From: Alphaproteobacteria bacterium
GTDB lineage: Bacteria > Pseudomonadota > Alphaproteobacteria > UBA6615
Direction: 5' to 3'
NCBI GenBank assembly: GCA_002722515.1
Contig: PBMH01000057.1
Span: 1-34,572, forward strand
DNA length: 34,572 nucleotides
Part shown: piece by piece, positions 16,670 through 26,123 of the stretch
How the letters are laid out: each line of letters opens with the position of its first letter
Numbering within the stretch: the first letter of the stretch is position 1
Translations under genes and position numbers: made by a program
The notes under the pieces: generated by a model
Database searches by the model: none
What the model was told of the DNA's origin: nothing
The model's input: only the letters and a program-made list of their open reading frames with translations

Positions 16670-17125
16670 ATGAAACCAGTGATTGAGCGTGGCTCGATAT
16701 GGGTCCTGAACGGGCCAAACCTGAACCTGCTCGGCGAGCGGGAGCCCGGCATCTACGGTGGCGACTCGCTGGCAGACATTGAAGCACACTGCGTCGACGC
16801 GGCACACACAGCCGGCTTCACAATGGACTTCCGCCAGTCGAACCATGAAGGTGAGCTAGTCGCCTGGATTCAGGAGGCGCGCACTGCGGCCGCGGGACTG
16901 GCAATCAACGCCGGGGCCTACACTCACACCTCGGTTGCCGTGCATGATGCGCTCCGTCTCCTCACCATCCCAATCGTCGAGGTACATCTATCGAATATCT
17001 TCGCCCGCGAAGAATTCCGTCATAGGTCGTACATCAGTGCAACCGCAACGGGTGTCGTATGCGGTTTCGGTTCCCACAGCTACGTACTGGCTATCTCCGC
17101 GCTCGCGGCGCGAATGGATTTGTAG
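16670..17125 (+). CDS. aroQ: 3-dehydroquinate dehydratase, type II
   Basis: Third step of the shikimate pathway, 3-dehydroquinate to 3-dehydroshikimate, by a dodecameric flavodoxin-like enzyme. It is 151 residues. The lid loop [17 protein letters not shown] carries the catalytic Arg and Y29. [14 protein letters not shown] and [16 protein letters not shown] form the substrate pocket. The general-acid histidine is H106 in [21 protein letters not shown]. All expected residues are present. It starts a compact plus-strand operon: accB begins 3 nt after its stop, followed by accC and aat. The aroQ-accB-accC order is widely conserved in proteobacteria. Confidence 0.97.
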   Translation: MKPVIERGSIWVLNGPNLNLLGEREPGIYGGDSLADIEAHCVDAAHTAGFTMDFRQSNHEGELVAWIQEARTAAAGLAINAGAYTHTSVAVHDALRLLTIPIVEVHLSNIFAREEFRHRSYISATATGVVCGFGSHSYVLAISALAARMDL

Positions 17126-17128
17126 TAA

Positions 17129-17587
17129 ATGAGCGATCCATTTGACATTGACCCGGACCTCATCCGAAAGCTAGCTGACCTGCTAAACGAAACGGGGTTG
17201 GCCGAGATCGAGTACGAAGATAACGGCAAACGTGTGCGCGTAGCAGTAAAGGGGATGAGTGCTGCGGAAAGCGGCACGACCCCGACGAGTGCGGCCCAAA
17301 CTGCCAGACAAGACAAAACGCCCGCCACGACCGTCAGCGATGCGATGGAACATCCAGGCGCAGTCACCTCGCCTATGGTCGGAACCGTATATCTAGCACA
17401 GGACCCCGAGGCCCCGCCATTTGTGAAGGCGGGCGATAGGGTTGAGGAAGGACAGATCCTCCTGTTGATAGAGGCCATGAAAACCTTCAATGAGGTCAAG
17501 GCCCCGCGCGCAGGCACCTTACAGAGAATTGCAGTGGCAAGCGGCCAACCGGTCGAATTTGGCGAAGTCCTCGCCGTTATCGATTAA
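17129..17587 (+). CDS. accB: Biotin carboxyl carrier protein of acetyl-CoA carboxylase
   Basis: Carries biotin between biotin carboxylase and carboxyltransferase in the first step of fatty acid synthesis. It is 152 residues. A conserved N-terminal helix ([23 protein letters not shown]) is followed by a flexible Thr/Ala-rich linker (about 43-72) and the biotinyl domain from about 77. The biotinylated lysine is K118 in [10 protein letters not shown]. The protruding-thumb region typical of AccB is present ([16 protein letters not shown]). It begins 3 nt after aroQ and ends 17 nt before accC, so it is operonic. Its modification depends on biotin, tying it functionally to bioY. Confidence 0.97.
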   Translation: MSDPFDIDPDLIRKLADLLNETGLAEIEYEDNGKRVRVAVKGMSAAESGTTPTSAAQTARQDKTPATTVSDAMEHPGAVTSPMVGTVYLAQDPEAPPFVKAGDRVEEGQILLLIEAMKTFNEVKAPRAGTLQRIAVASGQPVEFGEVLAVID

Positions 17588-17604
17588 CCTCGGCCGCCTC
17601 GCAG

Positions 17605-18945
17605 ATGTTCAAAAAGGTACTGATCGCCAACCGCGGTGAGATCGCGCTTCGAATTCATCGTGCTTGCAAGGAAATGGGAATCTCAACGGTCGCGGTCCAT
17701 TCGACGGCAGACTCCGACGCTATGCATGTCCGCCTTGCCGACGAAAGCGTTTGCATAGGCCCGCCGTCTGCCACCGAAAGCTACCTGAATATCCCGGCAA
17801 TTCTCTCTGCTGCCACGTTAACCGACGCTGACGCCATTCATCCCGGCTACGGCTTCCTCTCGGAGAATGCGAACTTCGCGCGCATCGTGGAGGAACATGG
17901 GATCGCCTTTATCGGCCCTAGCTCAAACCTGATCGCCATCATGGGTGACAAAGTAGCAGCGAAGGAGGCTATGAAGAAGGCGGGGGTGCCGGTTGTACCT
18001 GGATCCGACGGTGCCGTCGCCACGGCCCGGGACGCCAGCAAAATTGCGGCTGCCATCGGCTACCCCGTGATTGTCAAAGCTGCATCCGGTGGCGGCGGAC
18101 GCGGCATGAAGGTGGTCGAACGCGCCGGGGATCTAGAATCCGCATTCAATCTCGCAGCGACGGAGGCGAAGGCTAATTTCGGTGACGCCACGGTCTATAT
18201 CGAGAAGTTTCTTGGCCAGCCCCGACATGTCGAGGTCCAAGTCATAGCAGACGGCAAGGGCAACGCGGTGCATCTATTCGAGCGGGACTGCTCGCTACAA
18301 CGCAAGCACCAGAAGGTCCTCGAGGAAGCCCCCTGTCCCATACTCGACGAAGCAACCCGCCAGCACATTGGCAAGGTCTGCGCCGATGCGGCAGGACGCA
18401 TCGATTATCTCAGCGCCGGAACATTCGAGTTTTTGTATGAGAATGGCGAGTTCTACTTCATCGAGATGAACACGCGCATCCAGGTTGAACATCCGATCAC
18501 TGAGATGATCTGCGACATCGATATTGTCTCTGAGATGATCCGGATCGCAGCAGGCGAAGAGATGAGCCTGCGTCAACAAGACATCGCGATCAACGGTCAT
18601 GCCTTTGAATGCCGGATTAACGCCGAGGATCCAACTACCTTCGCTCCTTCACCGGGACGGATCGAGGAATTCCACGCACCGGGCGGTCTCGGAGTACGGG
18701 TCGATTCGGCACTTTATGCCGGCTACAGCATCCCAGCTTACTACGACAGCCTAGTAGCCAAGCTTATTGTCCATGGTCGAGACCGCGACGAAGCGCTAAT
18801 GCGCATGCGGCGTGCGCTTGGCGAAATGGTTGTGTCTGGGGTCTCGACAACGATTCCCCTGCATAAACGGCTTGTGGACGACCCCTCCTTCATAGCTAAC
18901 ACCTATGACATTCACTGGCTCGAAAGCTTCGTTGCAACCGATTAG
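17605..18945 (+). CDS. accC: Biotin carboxylase subunit of acetyl-CoA carboxylase
   Basis: ATP-dependent carboxylation of the biotin on AccB. It is 446 residues, full length. It starts [20 protein letters not shown]. The ATP-grasp glycine-rich loop SGGGGRGMK is at 161-169. [14 protein letters not shown]-type metal and biotin residues are present as [19 protein letters not shown], followed by the biotin-carboxylase C-terminal domain with [10 protein letters not shown] and [11 protein letters not shown]. No changes to key residues were noticed. It sits 17 nt after accB and 8 nt before aat in one transcription unit. Confidence 0.98.
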   Translation: MFKKVLIANRGEIALRIHRACKEMGISTVAVHSTADSDAMHVRLADESVCIGPPSATESYLNIPAILSAATLTDADAIHPGYGFLSENANFARIVEEHGIAFIGPSSNLIAIMGDKVAAKEAMKKAGVPVVPGSDGAVATARDASKIAAAIGYPVIVKAASGGGGRGMKVVERAGDLESAFNLAATEAKANFGDATVYIEKFLGQPRHVEVQVIADGKGNAVHLFERDCSLQRKHQKVLEEAPCPILDEATRQHIGKVCADAAGRIDYLSAGTFEFLYENGEFYFIEMNTRIQVEHPITEMICDIDIVSEMIRIAAGEEMSLRQQDIAINGHAFECRINAEDPTTFAPSPGRIEEFHAPGGLGVRVDSALYAGYSIPAYYDSLVAKLIVHGRDRDEALMRMRRALGEMVVSGVSTTIPLHKRLVDDPSFIANTYDIHWLESFVATD

Positions 18946-18953
18946 GCATCGCA

Positions 18954-19604
18954 ATGGCCGGACTGACTCCGCAACTCCTTCTCGGCGCCTATGCCAGCGG
19001 CATTTTCCCGATGGCCGAGAGCCGGAATGACAGCGACCTATATTGGATCGACCCGGATATCCGCGGTGTTATCCCACTTGACACATTTCATATTCCACGT
19101 CGACTGCGCAGGACGATTCGCGCCCACCCATTCGAGATTCGTTGCAACAACGACTTTGCTGCTACCGTGCGCGCGTGCGCCGAACCTCAGGCTAACCGAC
19201 CCAACACCTGGATCAACGAAGAAATTGAGCACCTTTACGCGGCGCTCTACGAAATGGGCTCTGCTCATTCGCTCGAATGCTGGGCGAAAGGAGAACTCGT
19301 CGGCGGGCTATACGGGGTGAGTCTCGGTGGCGCATTTTTTGGAGAAAGCATGTTCTCTCACGCGCGCGACGCTAGCAAAATCGCGCTGTGTCACCTCGCC
19401 GCCCGCTTAATAAAAGCGGACTTCGTCCTGCTCGACAGCCAGTTTCCAACCGATCACCTGCGGCAGTTTGGGGCGATCGAGATCGAACGGGCGGACTACA
19501 AGCAACAACTGACCGCCGCCCTTAAGGTCGATGTAGATTTTCAGTCAGAACTGTCAGACTCAGAATTCGATGCCTTTATACAATCAACTACCCAGACGTC
19601 GTAG
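18954..19604 (+). CDS. aat: Leucyl/phenylalanyl-tRNA--protein transferase
   Basis: Adds Leu or Phe from tRNA to proteins with N-terminal Lys or Arg, creating ClpS-recognised N-degrons. It is 216 residues. Family landmarks are LLLGAYASGIFPMAE, YWIDPDIRGVIPLDTFHIPR, NTWINEEIEHLYAALYEMG, the acceptor/catalytic region LVGGLYGVSLGGAFFGESMFS, and LLDSQFPTDHLRQFGA. The C-terminal tail beyond the conserved core is acidic and Ser/Thr-rich. It overlaps the opposite-strand DUF2155 gene by 64 nt. A hairpin-forming sequence (19590-19611, ACCCAG...CTGGGT, no T run) spans its stop. The start is 8 nt after accC, so it is part of that operon. Confidence 0.96.
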   Translation: MAGLTPQLLLGAYASGIFPMAESRNDSDLYWIDPDIRGVIPLDTFHIPRRLRRTIRAHPFEIRCNNDFAATVRACAEPQANRPNTWINEEIEHLYAALYEMGSAHSLECWAKGELVGGLYGVSLGGAFFGESMFSHARDASKIALCHLAARLIKADFVLLDSQFPTDHLRQFGAIEIERADYKQQLTAALKVDVDFQSELSDSEFDAFIQSTTQTS

Positions 19605-19969
19605 ACTGGGTGCTCGAGCGCGGAGACTGCGGGACTGGATGCAAACATCCAGCCCGTAAAAACGCCGCGTGAGTTACCCATCTCAAAGGTCTCATCTATT
19701 TCTAGGAACACTGTACTCTCAGGTGCCTCAGTGGGCGGGGCTTTGTGACAGGCCCGCGCCTGGATCACCAACGACCCAAACCGAACAGGCACGTCGAACT
19801 CCGCCTCGAAGGTCGAGATGCGGGCAGTCACCTTGTCTAGGCCCTGAAGCATGGCCCCCGTCATGCTGCCTTTCTGAGCGTTTTCGTCCCGTTCGACCCG
19901 GCCATGCGACGTACCGCCGAGAACGAGCCACATCGCGAATGCAGCCAAGAGAAGAGCGGGTCGTATCAA
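19541..19969 (-). CDS. DUF2155 domain exported protein
   Basis: A conserved alphaproteobacterial protein of unknown function. The open frame extends back to 20071 inside the MCE gene. A TTG at 19969, 27 nt past the MCE stop, gives a 142-residue protein with an N-terminal hydrophobic stretch (RPALLLAAFAMWLVLGG), plausibly a signal peptide; I chose it for that reason, though no ribosome site supports it strongly. The domain core reads KVTARISTFEAEFDVPVRFGSLVIQARACHK, then ESTVFLEIDETF and FTGWMFASSPAVSALEHPVYDVWVVDC. Two conserved cysteines (in ARACHK and VVDC) may form a disulfide. The last dozen residues (KASNSESDSSD) are an acidic Ser-rich tail encoded across the 64-nt overlap with aat. Confidence 0.85.
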   Translation of the reverse strand: MIRPALLLAAFAMWLVLGGTSHGRVERDENAQKGSMTGAMLQGLDKVTARISTFEAEFDVPVRFGSLVIQARACHKAPPTEAPESTVFLEIDETFEMGNSRGVFTGWMFASSPAVSALEHPVYDVWVVDCIKASNSESDSSD

Positions 19970-19994
19970 AGGTTCGTTGCCGAAAAGCAGAGCA

Positions 19995-20447
19995 TCACCT
20001 GGAACCGGTCGCCAGAAAAATAATTTCCGATACGGTATCCTCAAGAGCCTGAAAGTCACGCGTCCGCGCAATTTCTCCGTTAGGCGCGAGGGTCTCCTTC
20101 GATCGACCGGGGAACAGACGTAGATACTTCCCTCCCAGAAGCCCCTCCGCAGTTACGCCCGCCTCGGTGTCCGCAGGCAAATTAATATCTCCGCGCACCG
20201 TGAATGTAACCACCGCCTCGAAGGTGACATCGTCCAGTTTGCGGTCAATCACGGACCCAACTTTGACACCAGAAATACGGACGTCGCTGCCGCGATCAAG
20301 CCCGCCAACCTTGAGAAAACGTGCACTCAGTTCATACCCATCATCACCCCGTAGATCAATCGATCGCGCGCCCATGACAGCAAAGCCAATCGCTATCACC
20401 AAGACAAAGCCGCCCAAGATTGTTTCTACGGCACCCCGTTTCATCAC
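19995..20447 (-). CDS. MCE domain protein, MlaD-like (second of a tandem pair)
   Basis: Periplasmic, membrane-anchored MCE protein, expected to form a ring that passes phospholipids between membranes together with an MlaE/MlaF-type transporter. It is 150 residues: one N-terminal transmembrane helix (ILGGFVLVIAIGFAVMG), then a single MCE domain with FLKVGGLDRGSDVRISGVKVGSV and AEGLLGGKYLRLFPG. It is most like canonical MlaD in this pair. It starts at a GTG at 20447 or an ATG at 20444, both overlapping the previous gene's stop, with GAGG 7-10 nt upstream. It lies between a second MCE gene and DUF2155. No mlaE, mlaF, mlaB or mlaC is in the window, so its partners must be encoded elsewhere. Confidence 0.93.
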   Translation of the reverse strand: MMKRGAVETILGGFVLVIAIGFAVMGARSIDLRGDDGYELSARFLKVGGLDRGSDVRISGVKVGSVIDRKLDDVTFEAVVTFTVRGDINLPADTEAGVTAEGLLGGKYLRLFPGRSKETLAPNGEIARTRDFQALEDTVSEIIFLATGSR

Positions 20448-20917
20448 TTCGCGTCCTCTTTCTGCGCTGCCTTCGCCTGCGAGATAATTAGCTCGAGCAG
20501 ATCATCCAGAACGATCGCGTCCTCGGTAAAACCTATCTGATCACCGTCACCAATCATCTGGTCTCCACCACCAATGTCTAGCCGCACCAGCTTTCCGCCA
20601 AAAATCCCGTCAGTAACTATCGTCGCCGAGGCGTCGGTGTCCAGATTTACAGAAGGGTCAATCCGGAGGATCGCTCGTACACGAAAACGGTCCGTAAGTT
20701 CGAGTGCCGCAACCTCGCCGACCTGCACCCCCGCCGCGTGCACAGGGGCTCCGATTTGCAAACCGTCAGCTCGACCGAATACCGCGGATATGTCAACCGT
20801 CGAACCGCCCCCGGCACGGGTCGGACCGAAAACCAGCGCGAGCAACGCAACCAAGACCACCGACGCCAAAATTCCGATCAGAACATTCCGAATTTCACGC
20901 TGTGAAGACTCATTCAT
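20444..20917 (-). CDS. MCE domain protein, MlaD-like (first of a tandem pair)
   Basis: A second single-domain MCE protein (157 residues from the ATG at 20917) directly upstream of, and overlapping, the next one. It has an N-terminal transmembrane helix (VLIGILASVVLVALLALVFG) and the same layout: FGRADGLQIGAPVHAAGVQVGEVAAL and TDGIFGGKLVRLDIGG match the equivalent motifs of its neighbour, so the two look like an old tandem duplication with clear divergence. A GTG at 20965 would add 16 residues (starting GGFLSWSDHFGG), which I judge less likely. Its C-terminus (LDDLLELIISQAKAAQ) is a predicted helix. The alphaproteobacterial neighbourhood I know has one MlaD gene here, so the second copy is notable. 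Confidence 0.9.
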   Translation of the reverse strand: MNESSQREIRNVLIGILASVVLVALLALVFGPTRAGGGSTVDISAVFGRADGLQIGAPVHAAGVQVGEVAALELTDRFRVRAILRIDPSVNLDTDASATIVTDGIFGGKLVRLDIGGGDQMIGDGDQIGFTEDAIVLDDLLELIISQAKAAQKEDAK

Positions 20918-20971
20918 CCTGATGCGCCCACCGAAATGATCCGACCACGAGAGAAAACCACCCACCTAAAA

Positions 20972-21325
20972 CTATTTGGGGTTCCAGGGCTCGTAGTCGC
21001 CGATGCCGCGCCTACGTTTGCCATCCCGCAACACGCTACCCGGCGGGCGATAGGCGGCGCGTGTTCCTGTCAGGTTCGGCACATGTTCTTTCTGCCAGTC
21101 ATGACGTTGATCGGCATCAAGCGGCGATTCCGTTATGTGATGCAACCAGCTGTGCCATTCCGGCGGTACCTTGCTAGCCTCCGGGCGCCCCTTGTAGACG
21201 ACCCAGCGCCGCTCCCGATTTTGGCGGCTGCGGGCGCGGCCGCGATAATAACGATTCCCATACTTGTCGTTACCAACAAGTACGCCCGATACCATAGTTT
21301 TGAGCAGCGTTCCCAACGTGGCCAT
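20972..21325 (-). CDS. NDUFA12-like (B17.2) accessory subunit of NADH:ubiquinone oxidoreductase
   Basis: A 117-residue homologue of the mitochondrial complex I supernumerary subunit NDUFA12/B17.2. In bacteria this family is essentially an alphaproteobacterial trait. The hallmark region is VGNDKYGNRYYRGRARSRQNRERRWVVYKG, followed by PPEWHSWLHHITESPLD and the C-terminal AYRPPGSVLRDGKRRRGIGDYEPWNP. AAGGA lies upstream of the ATG. By family knowledge it binds peripheral-arm complex I; the core nuo genes are not in this window. It heads the minus-strand set NDUFA12-MCE-MCE-DUF2155 and is divergent from nrdJ across a 333-nt gap. Confidence 0.94.
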   Translation of the reverse strand: MATLGTLLKTMVSGVLVGNDKYGNRYYRGRARSRQNRERRWVVYKGRPEASKVPPEWHSWLHHITESPLDADQRHDWQKEHVPNLTGTRAAYRPPGSVLRDGKRRRGIGDYEPWNPK

Positions 21326-21488
21326 TAAGCTTATAAATCCTTCAAAGCGCCGGTTACCGGCGGAACTATGGCACCCACCCTAAAAATTAGCCAGAGCCAT
21401 AATGTCATGCTCGCGCGGTATCATCGGCTTTCAAGCAGACGCACGATGTAGGTGATTTTGAGCCGGCTAGCCCAAAATGTAGTTGCGG

Positions 21489-21535
21489 CGCAAATATCTT
21501 GTGGTTTACCGTCTACCGTTGTCGATATTTGGTGT
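21489..21535. promoter_or_regulatory. Pair of NrdR-box-like elements upstream of nrdJ
   Basis: Two 16-bp elements (21489-21504 and 21520-21535) share the aligned pattern ATAT-n-T-n-GTG and are exactly 31 bp apart centre to centre, with a 15-bp linker. Compared with the NrdR box I remember (aCaCwAtATaTwGtgt), each matches 10 of 16 positions, mostly in the right half. NrdR boxes usually occur as pairs spaced by whole helical turns before ribonucleotide reductase genes, which is exactly the situation here. Two promoter alternatives fall nearby (TTGTCG 21519, CATAGT 21543; or TTGACT 21536), and I cannot choose between them. The rest of the 333-nt gap (21326-21658) holds no gene or other element I can support; no cobalamin riboswitch is visible. 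Confidence 0.42.
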
Positions 21536-21658
21536 TTGACTTCATAGTTGTACCACTTATTCGACGGGTGCTGGCCTTGGCGAACTTTACAAGTGGGCGC
21601 GGCTACCCTGGCTCAATTTGTTCACGGCGCACACAAGCGCCGACCAGTGGGGGTTTAA

Positions 21659-24600
21659 ATGCGGATCCAGCGGCGTTTTACAAAAGAAGGCGAGAATCCA
21701 TACGCCACTATCGAGTTTCGCACGGCATCCAGCGAGATCCGGAATCCAGACGGGTCGGTAGTGTTTGCCGCCGACGACATCCAGGTTCCCGCAGCCTGGA
21801 CGCAGGTCGCATGTGATATCCTGGCACAGAAATATTTCCGGAAGGCTGGCATCCCGGCTTTTCTAAGCCCCATAAAGGAAGACGACGTACCCAAATTCTT
21901 GTGGCGCCACGCCGCAGACGAGGGAAAGCTTCAAAGCCTAGGTAAAGAGAAGTTCTATAGTGGCGAGACCGATGCGCGTCAGGTCTTCGACCGGCTGGCC
22001 GGCACTTGGGCTTATTGGGGCTGGAAAGGGGGCTACTTCGACAGCGACGCCGACGCCAGCGCATACCAAGACGAGTTGCGATACATGCTCGCGGCCCAGA
22101 TCGCGGCACCGAACAGCCCGCAATGGTTTAACACCGGTCTGCATTGGGCCTACGGAATAGACGGCCCCAGTCAGGGCCACCATTATGTCGACTACCAAAC
22201 CGGCAGGCTAACCAAGTCTAAAAGCTCCTACGAGCATCCCCAGCCTCATGCCTGCTTTATACAATCCGTCTCTGACGATCTGGTTAATGACGGTGGCATA
22301 ATGGACCTATGGGTGCGTGAGGCACGTCTATTCAAATACGGCTCGGGCACGGGCTCAAACTTCTCCTACATCCGTGGCGAGAATGAATCCCTTTCGGGCG
22401 GCGGCAAATCGTCGGGCCTGATGAGCTTTTTAAAGATTGGCGACCGCGCAGCCGGCGCAATCAAATCCGGTGGCACTACGCGGCGCGCAGCCAAAATGGT
22501 CGTCGTCGACGTCGATCACCCAGACATCGAGGCCTATATCGACTGGAAGGTCACCGAGGAACAGAAGGTGGCGGCACTGGTAACCGGCTCAATCACCTGC
22601 CAACAGCATCTTACGGCGATTATGGATGCCTGTAATGACAGCGATGCCCCCGATGGGGACGAGCGGTTCGAGCCAGCCGAGAATCCAGCTCTTAAGAAAG
22701 CGATCCGCGACGCCCGCAAGGCCATGGTTCCCGACAATTATGCCCAGCGTGTGATCCAGTTCGCCCGCCAAGGCTTCAAGGAGATTGAGTTCCCAACTTA
22801 CGACACGGACTGGGATTCCGAGGCCTATCTTACGGTCTCGGGCCAGAACTCCAACAACTCAGTCCGGGTGACCGATGACTTTCTGAAGACGGTCGAGGGT
22901 GGCGGAAGCTGGGATCTACGACGACGTACTGACGGAGAGGTCGCAAAATCGGTTGACGCCGCCGAATTGTGGGACAAGATTTCCTACGCCGCCTGGTCAT
23001 GCGCTGACCCCGGCATACAGTACGACACAACAATCAACGACTGGCACACATGCCCGGAGTCCGGGCGCATCAATGCGTCCAATCCCTGCTCCGAATATAT
23101 GTTTCTCGACGACACGGCCTGTAACCTCGCCTCGCTTAACCTTATGACGTTCCGTGATCCCGACGGTGCATTCGACGTCACCGGCTTCGAGCATGCGGTG
23201 CGTCTCTGGACCGTAACACTCGAAATTTCGGTTCTGATGGCACAGTTTCCGTCTAAAGAGATCGCCCGGCTAAGCTATGAGTATCGTACCCTTGGCTTGG
23301 GTTTTGCTAACATCGGCGGGCTCCTTATGGCCTCGGGCATGCCCTATGACAGCGATGAGGGTCGTGCGCTGTGTGCATCCATAAGCGCACTCATGACCGG
23401 CGTATGCTACGCGACCTCTGCCGAAATGGCCGAGGAGCTGGGCCCTTTTCCCGGATACAAAAAGAATGCGCCGCACATGCTGCGGGTCATCCGCAACCAT
23501 CGTCGTGCGGCCTACGGCAAGGTATCTGGGTACGAAAATCTGTCCACTGACCCGGTAGCTCTCGACCATGAGAACTGCCTAGATCCGGCGATCGGCGATG
23601 CTGCCAAGCGGGCCTGGGATCTAGCTCTCGAGCTCGGCGAAGCGCATGGCTATCGTAACGCTCAGACGACCGTGATAGCGCCCACTGGCACGATCGGCCT
23701 AGTCATGGACTGCGACACCACCGGCATCGAACCGGACTTTGCCCTAGTGAAGTTCAAAAAACTCGCCGGTGGCGGCTACTTCAAGATCATCAATCGGATG
23801 GTTCCTGAGGCACTAAAGAATCTAGCCTATACGCCCAAGCAGATCGACGAGATATCGAGTTACGCCGTGGGCCACGGCTCGCTGTCAGGCGCTCCGGAGA
23901 TCAACCATGCGACCCTCGCCGAGAAAGGCTTTGGCAACGACCAAATCGCGGCGGTGGAAGAAGGCCTCGATACAGCATTCGATATCCGTTTTGCCTTCAA
24001 TAAATATACCTTAGGTGAGGCGTTTTGCGTCGAAACCCTCGGCCTAGATTCAGACCAACTCGACGACCTATCCTTCGATATGCTCTCAGCACTGGGGTTC
24101 AGCGAAGAACAAATCGCCGAAGCCAACAACCATGCCTGCGGCACAATGACCCTCGAGGGAGCGCCACATCTGAAGGATGAGCATCTGGCAATCTTCGACT
24201 GCGCTAATCCCTGCGGAAAGACCGGGAAACGCTTCCTGTCAGTCGAAAGTCATATCCGTATGATGGCCGCGGCACAGCCCTTCATCACGGGCGCAATATC
24301 AAAGACCATCAACATGCCGAACACATCTAATATCTCCGACTGTGCCGACGCTTACATGCTCTCTTGGCGCCTTGGCCTAAAAGCTAACGCACTCTATCGC
24401 GACGGCTCCAAGCTCAGCCAACCACTGCAGTCTCAGCTGTTGGCTGACGATTCAGATGACGCGGAAGACACGCTTGGCGCGATTCTTGACGCGCCGAACG
24501 GGCACCGTGCCAAGATCGTTGCGGAGCGGATTGTCGAGCGCGTGGTGGAGCGCGGGGTTGATCGTCAAAAGCTGCCCCACAGGCGCAAGGGCTACACCCA

Positions 24601-25357
24601 GAAGGCTATCGTCGGCGGCCACAAGGTTTACATCCGGACCGGCGAGTATGACGACGGTTCCATAGGTGAAGTGTTCCTAGACATGCACAAGGAGGGTGCC
24701 GCCTTTCGTTCATTGATGAACAACTTCGCCATCGCTGTGTCCATCGGGCTGCAATACGGCGTGCCGCTCGAGGAGTTTGTTGACGCGTACACTTTCACCC
24801 GTTTCGAGCCGTCAGGCCCGGTCGAGGGGAACGAAACCATCAAGATGGCGAGTTCGATCCTCGACTACATCTTTCGCGAACTCGCAATTAGCTATCTAGG
24901 CCGCAACGACCTCGCACATATCGAGATCGACGACCTAGAGCCGGACACGATGGGCCGTGGTCAGTCCGACGACGGCCTCCCGCCTAACGCTTCCAAGCTA
25001 ACAGAGGCGGTAGTCAGCACAGGCTATGTTCGTAAAAACACTCTTTCGGTGATCGAGGGCGGGTTACGCGAACTCGAACCCGCAGATCAGTCTCCCCAAG
25101 CCACGGCCGAAGCGACCGGAACAGATGGTATGATCACAGGCGAGACTGAGCGGGTGGTAACCCCCATGGGAACTCCCAAGGGCCAGCAACTCGATCTCGA
25201 ATATGTTGTTCAGGAAGAGCGCTCGATGCGGATCCGCCAGGCGCGCCTCCAAGGTTATGAGGGCGATGCCTGCGCCGAATGCGGCAACTTCACACTTGTG
25301 AGGAACGGAACATGTCTCAAATGCGACACCTGCGGGGGGACCAGCGGGTGTAGCTAA
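21659..25357 (+). CDS. nrdJ: Vitamin B12-dependent ribonucleoside-diphosphate reductase (class II)
   Basis: Reduces ribonucleotides to deoxyribonucleotides using adenosylcobalamin, with no need for oxygen. It is 1232 residues, the length of the large alphaproteobacterial NrdJ. The N-terminus [20 protein letters not shown] leads into the catalytic barrel: [17 protein letters not shown], the glycine-rich [16 protein letters not shown], the [20 protein letters not shown] segment and [18 protein letters not shown] are characteristic. The C-terminus carries a cysteine-rich zinc-ribbon/redox tail ([23 protein letters not shown], ending SGCS) that likely regenerates the active-site thiols. The ATG follows a G-rich site (GTGGGGG) by a few bases. 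It depends on B12, and no B12 genes are nearby. It is monocistronic, closed by a strong terminator. Confidence 0.97.
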   Translation: MRIQRRFTKEGENPYATIEFRTASSEIRNPDGSVVFAADDIQVPAAWTQVACDILAQKYFRKAGIPAFLSPIKEDDVPKFLWRHAADEGKLQSLGKEKFYSGETDARQVFDRLAGTWAYWGWKGGYFDSDADASAYQDELRYMLAAQIAAPNSPQWFNTGLHWAYGIDGPSQGHHYVDYQTGRLTKSKSSYEHPQPHACFIQSVSDDLVNDGGIMDLWVREARLFKYGSGTGSNFSYIRGENESLSGGGKSSGLMSFLKIGDRAAGAIKSGGTTRRAAKMVVVDVDHPDIEAYIDWKVTEEQKVAALVTGSITCQQHLTAIMDACNDSDAPDGDERFEPAENPALKKAIRDARKAMVPDNYAQRVIQFARQGFKEIEFPTYDTDWDSEAYLTVSGQNSNNSVRVTDDFLKTVEGGGSWDLRRRTDGEVAKSVDAAELWDKISYAAWSCADPGIQYDTTINDWHTCPESGRINASNPCSEYMFLDDTACNLASLNLMTFRDPDGAFDVTGFEHAVRLWTVTLEISVLMAQFPSKEIARLSYEYRTLGLGFANIGGLLMASGMPYDSDEGRALCASISALMTGVCYATSAEMAEELGPFPGYKKNAPHMLRVIRNHRRAAYGKVSGYENLSTDPVALDHENCLDPAIGDAAKRAWDLALELGEAHGYRNAQTTVIAPTGTIGLVMDCDTTGIEPDFALVKFKKLAGGGYFKIINRMVPEALKNLAYTPKQIDEISSYAVGHGSLSGAPEINHATLAEKGFGNDQIAAVEEGLDTAFDIRFAFNKYTLGEAFCVETLGLDSDQLDDLSFDMLSALGFSEEQIAEANNHACGTMTLEGAPHLKDEHLAIFDCANPCGKTGKRFLSVESHIRMMAAAQPFITGAISKTINMPNTSNISDCADAYMLSWRLGLKANALYRDGSKLSQPLQSQLLADDSDDAEDTLGAILDAPNGHRAKIVAERIVERVVERGVDRQKLPHRRKGYTQKAIVGGHKVYIRTGEYDDGSIGEVFLDMHKEGAAFRSLMNNFAIAVSIGLQYGVPLEEFVDAYTFTRFEPSGPVEGNETIKMASSILDYIFRELAISYLGRNDLAHIEIDDLEPDTMGRGQSDDGLPPNASKLTEAVVSTGYVRKNTLSVIEGGLRELEPADQSPQATAEATGTDGMITGETERVVTPMGTPKGQQLDLEYVVQEERSMRIRQARLQGYEGDACAECGNFTLVRNGTCLKCDTCGGTSGCS

Positions 25358-25447
25358 GGAATTCGGGCCGGGTCGGACCCCATTGGCCTGAATGGTCGAC
25401 CCCACGCCAGTCCGCTTGGCGCTGGGTTACACTCTCCTCCCTGACCT

Positions 25448-25485
25448 CCGGGGTGTGCAACGATAAGCGCACCCCGGTTTTTTTT
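25448..25485 (+). terminator. Rho-independent terminator after nrdJ
   Basis: An 11-bp stem (25448-25458 with 25467-25477, one G·T pair, 8-nt loop) is followed by eight T residues (25478-25485). It lies 90 nt after the nrdJ stop and 100 nt before the RidA-family gene, so it should end the nrdJ transcript. Confidence 0.92.
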
Positions 25486-25586
25486 AATACAATTTTCTGC
25501 CACCTCATAGAAGGCGTTGCCTGACGAGCTATCTTATTGCTCAAAGTTGTTAACGCCCAACAGCGCACCATCAGGAGAAAGCCGAA

Positions 25587-26054
25587 ATGGCCGGAAATAT
25601 TAACGCTCGCCTCACCGAACTAGGCATCCAATTGCCGCCTGCCAATCCACCAGCAGGTAACTACGTACCTACCGTGCAGATCGGGAACCTGATGTTTATC
25701 TCAGGACAAGTTCCCATTGTCGACGGAGCTCCCGCCTTCATCGGACGTCTAGGTGAAGCTCTAGGCGTCGAAGATGGTGCCGCAGCTTCCCGAGCATGCG
25801 CGCTAGCCCTGATTTCTCAAGCGAAGGTCGCACTGGACGGCGATCTTGACCGGATTGAACGTGTTGTAAAACTAACAGGCTTTGTCGCCGCAACACCGGA
25901 ATTCACGAATCATCCCCAAGTCGTCAACGGAGCATCGGACCTATTAGTCGATATCTTCGGTGATGCCGGACTCCACGCACGTGCGGCCGTTGGCATGGCC
26001 TCCCTACCCCTCGGGGTGGCAGTCGAAGTCGAAGCAATCCTCCAAGTTCTCTAA
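25587..26054 (+). CDS. RidA (YjgF/YER057c/UK114) family protein
   Basis: A 155-residue RidA-superfamily protein of the longer, UK114-like-1 type. It starts MAGNINARLTELGIQLPP. Landmarks are YVPTVQIGNLMFISGQVPI, DLDRIERVVKLTGFVAAT and ARAAVGMASLPLGVAVEVEAIL, which contains the conserved arginine and glutamate. Canonical RidA hydrolyses reactive enamine/imine intermediates released by PLP enzymes; this subgroup is less well characterised, so the substrate is uncertain. AGGAG precedes the ATG by about 10 nt. It has its own transcription start downstream of the nrdJ terminator and is followed 69 nt later by the FemAB-like gene. Confidence 0.9.
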   Translation: MAGNINARLTELGIQLPPANPPAGNYVPTVQIGNLMFISGQVPIVDGAPAFIGRLGEALGVEDGAAASRACALALISQAKVALDGDLDRIERVVKLTGFVAATPEFTNHPQVVNGASDLLVDIFGDAGLHARAAVGMASLPLGVAVEVEAILQVL

Positions 26055-26123
26055 CCGCCGCAGCGTTAGCTTCGCAACTATCTACCGCTTGGTACGACCA
26101 ACTCACGCCGTTAGACTGGTTCT

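Noticed and set aside
21326-21658. A cobalamin riboswitch upstream of the B12-dependent reductase.
   Set aside because: I could not find the B12-box-like conserved core or the expected stems in the gap, and B12 riboswitches usually control cases where an alternative B12-independent enzyme exists.
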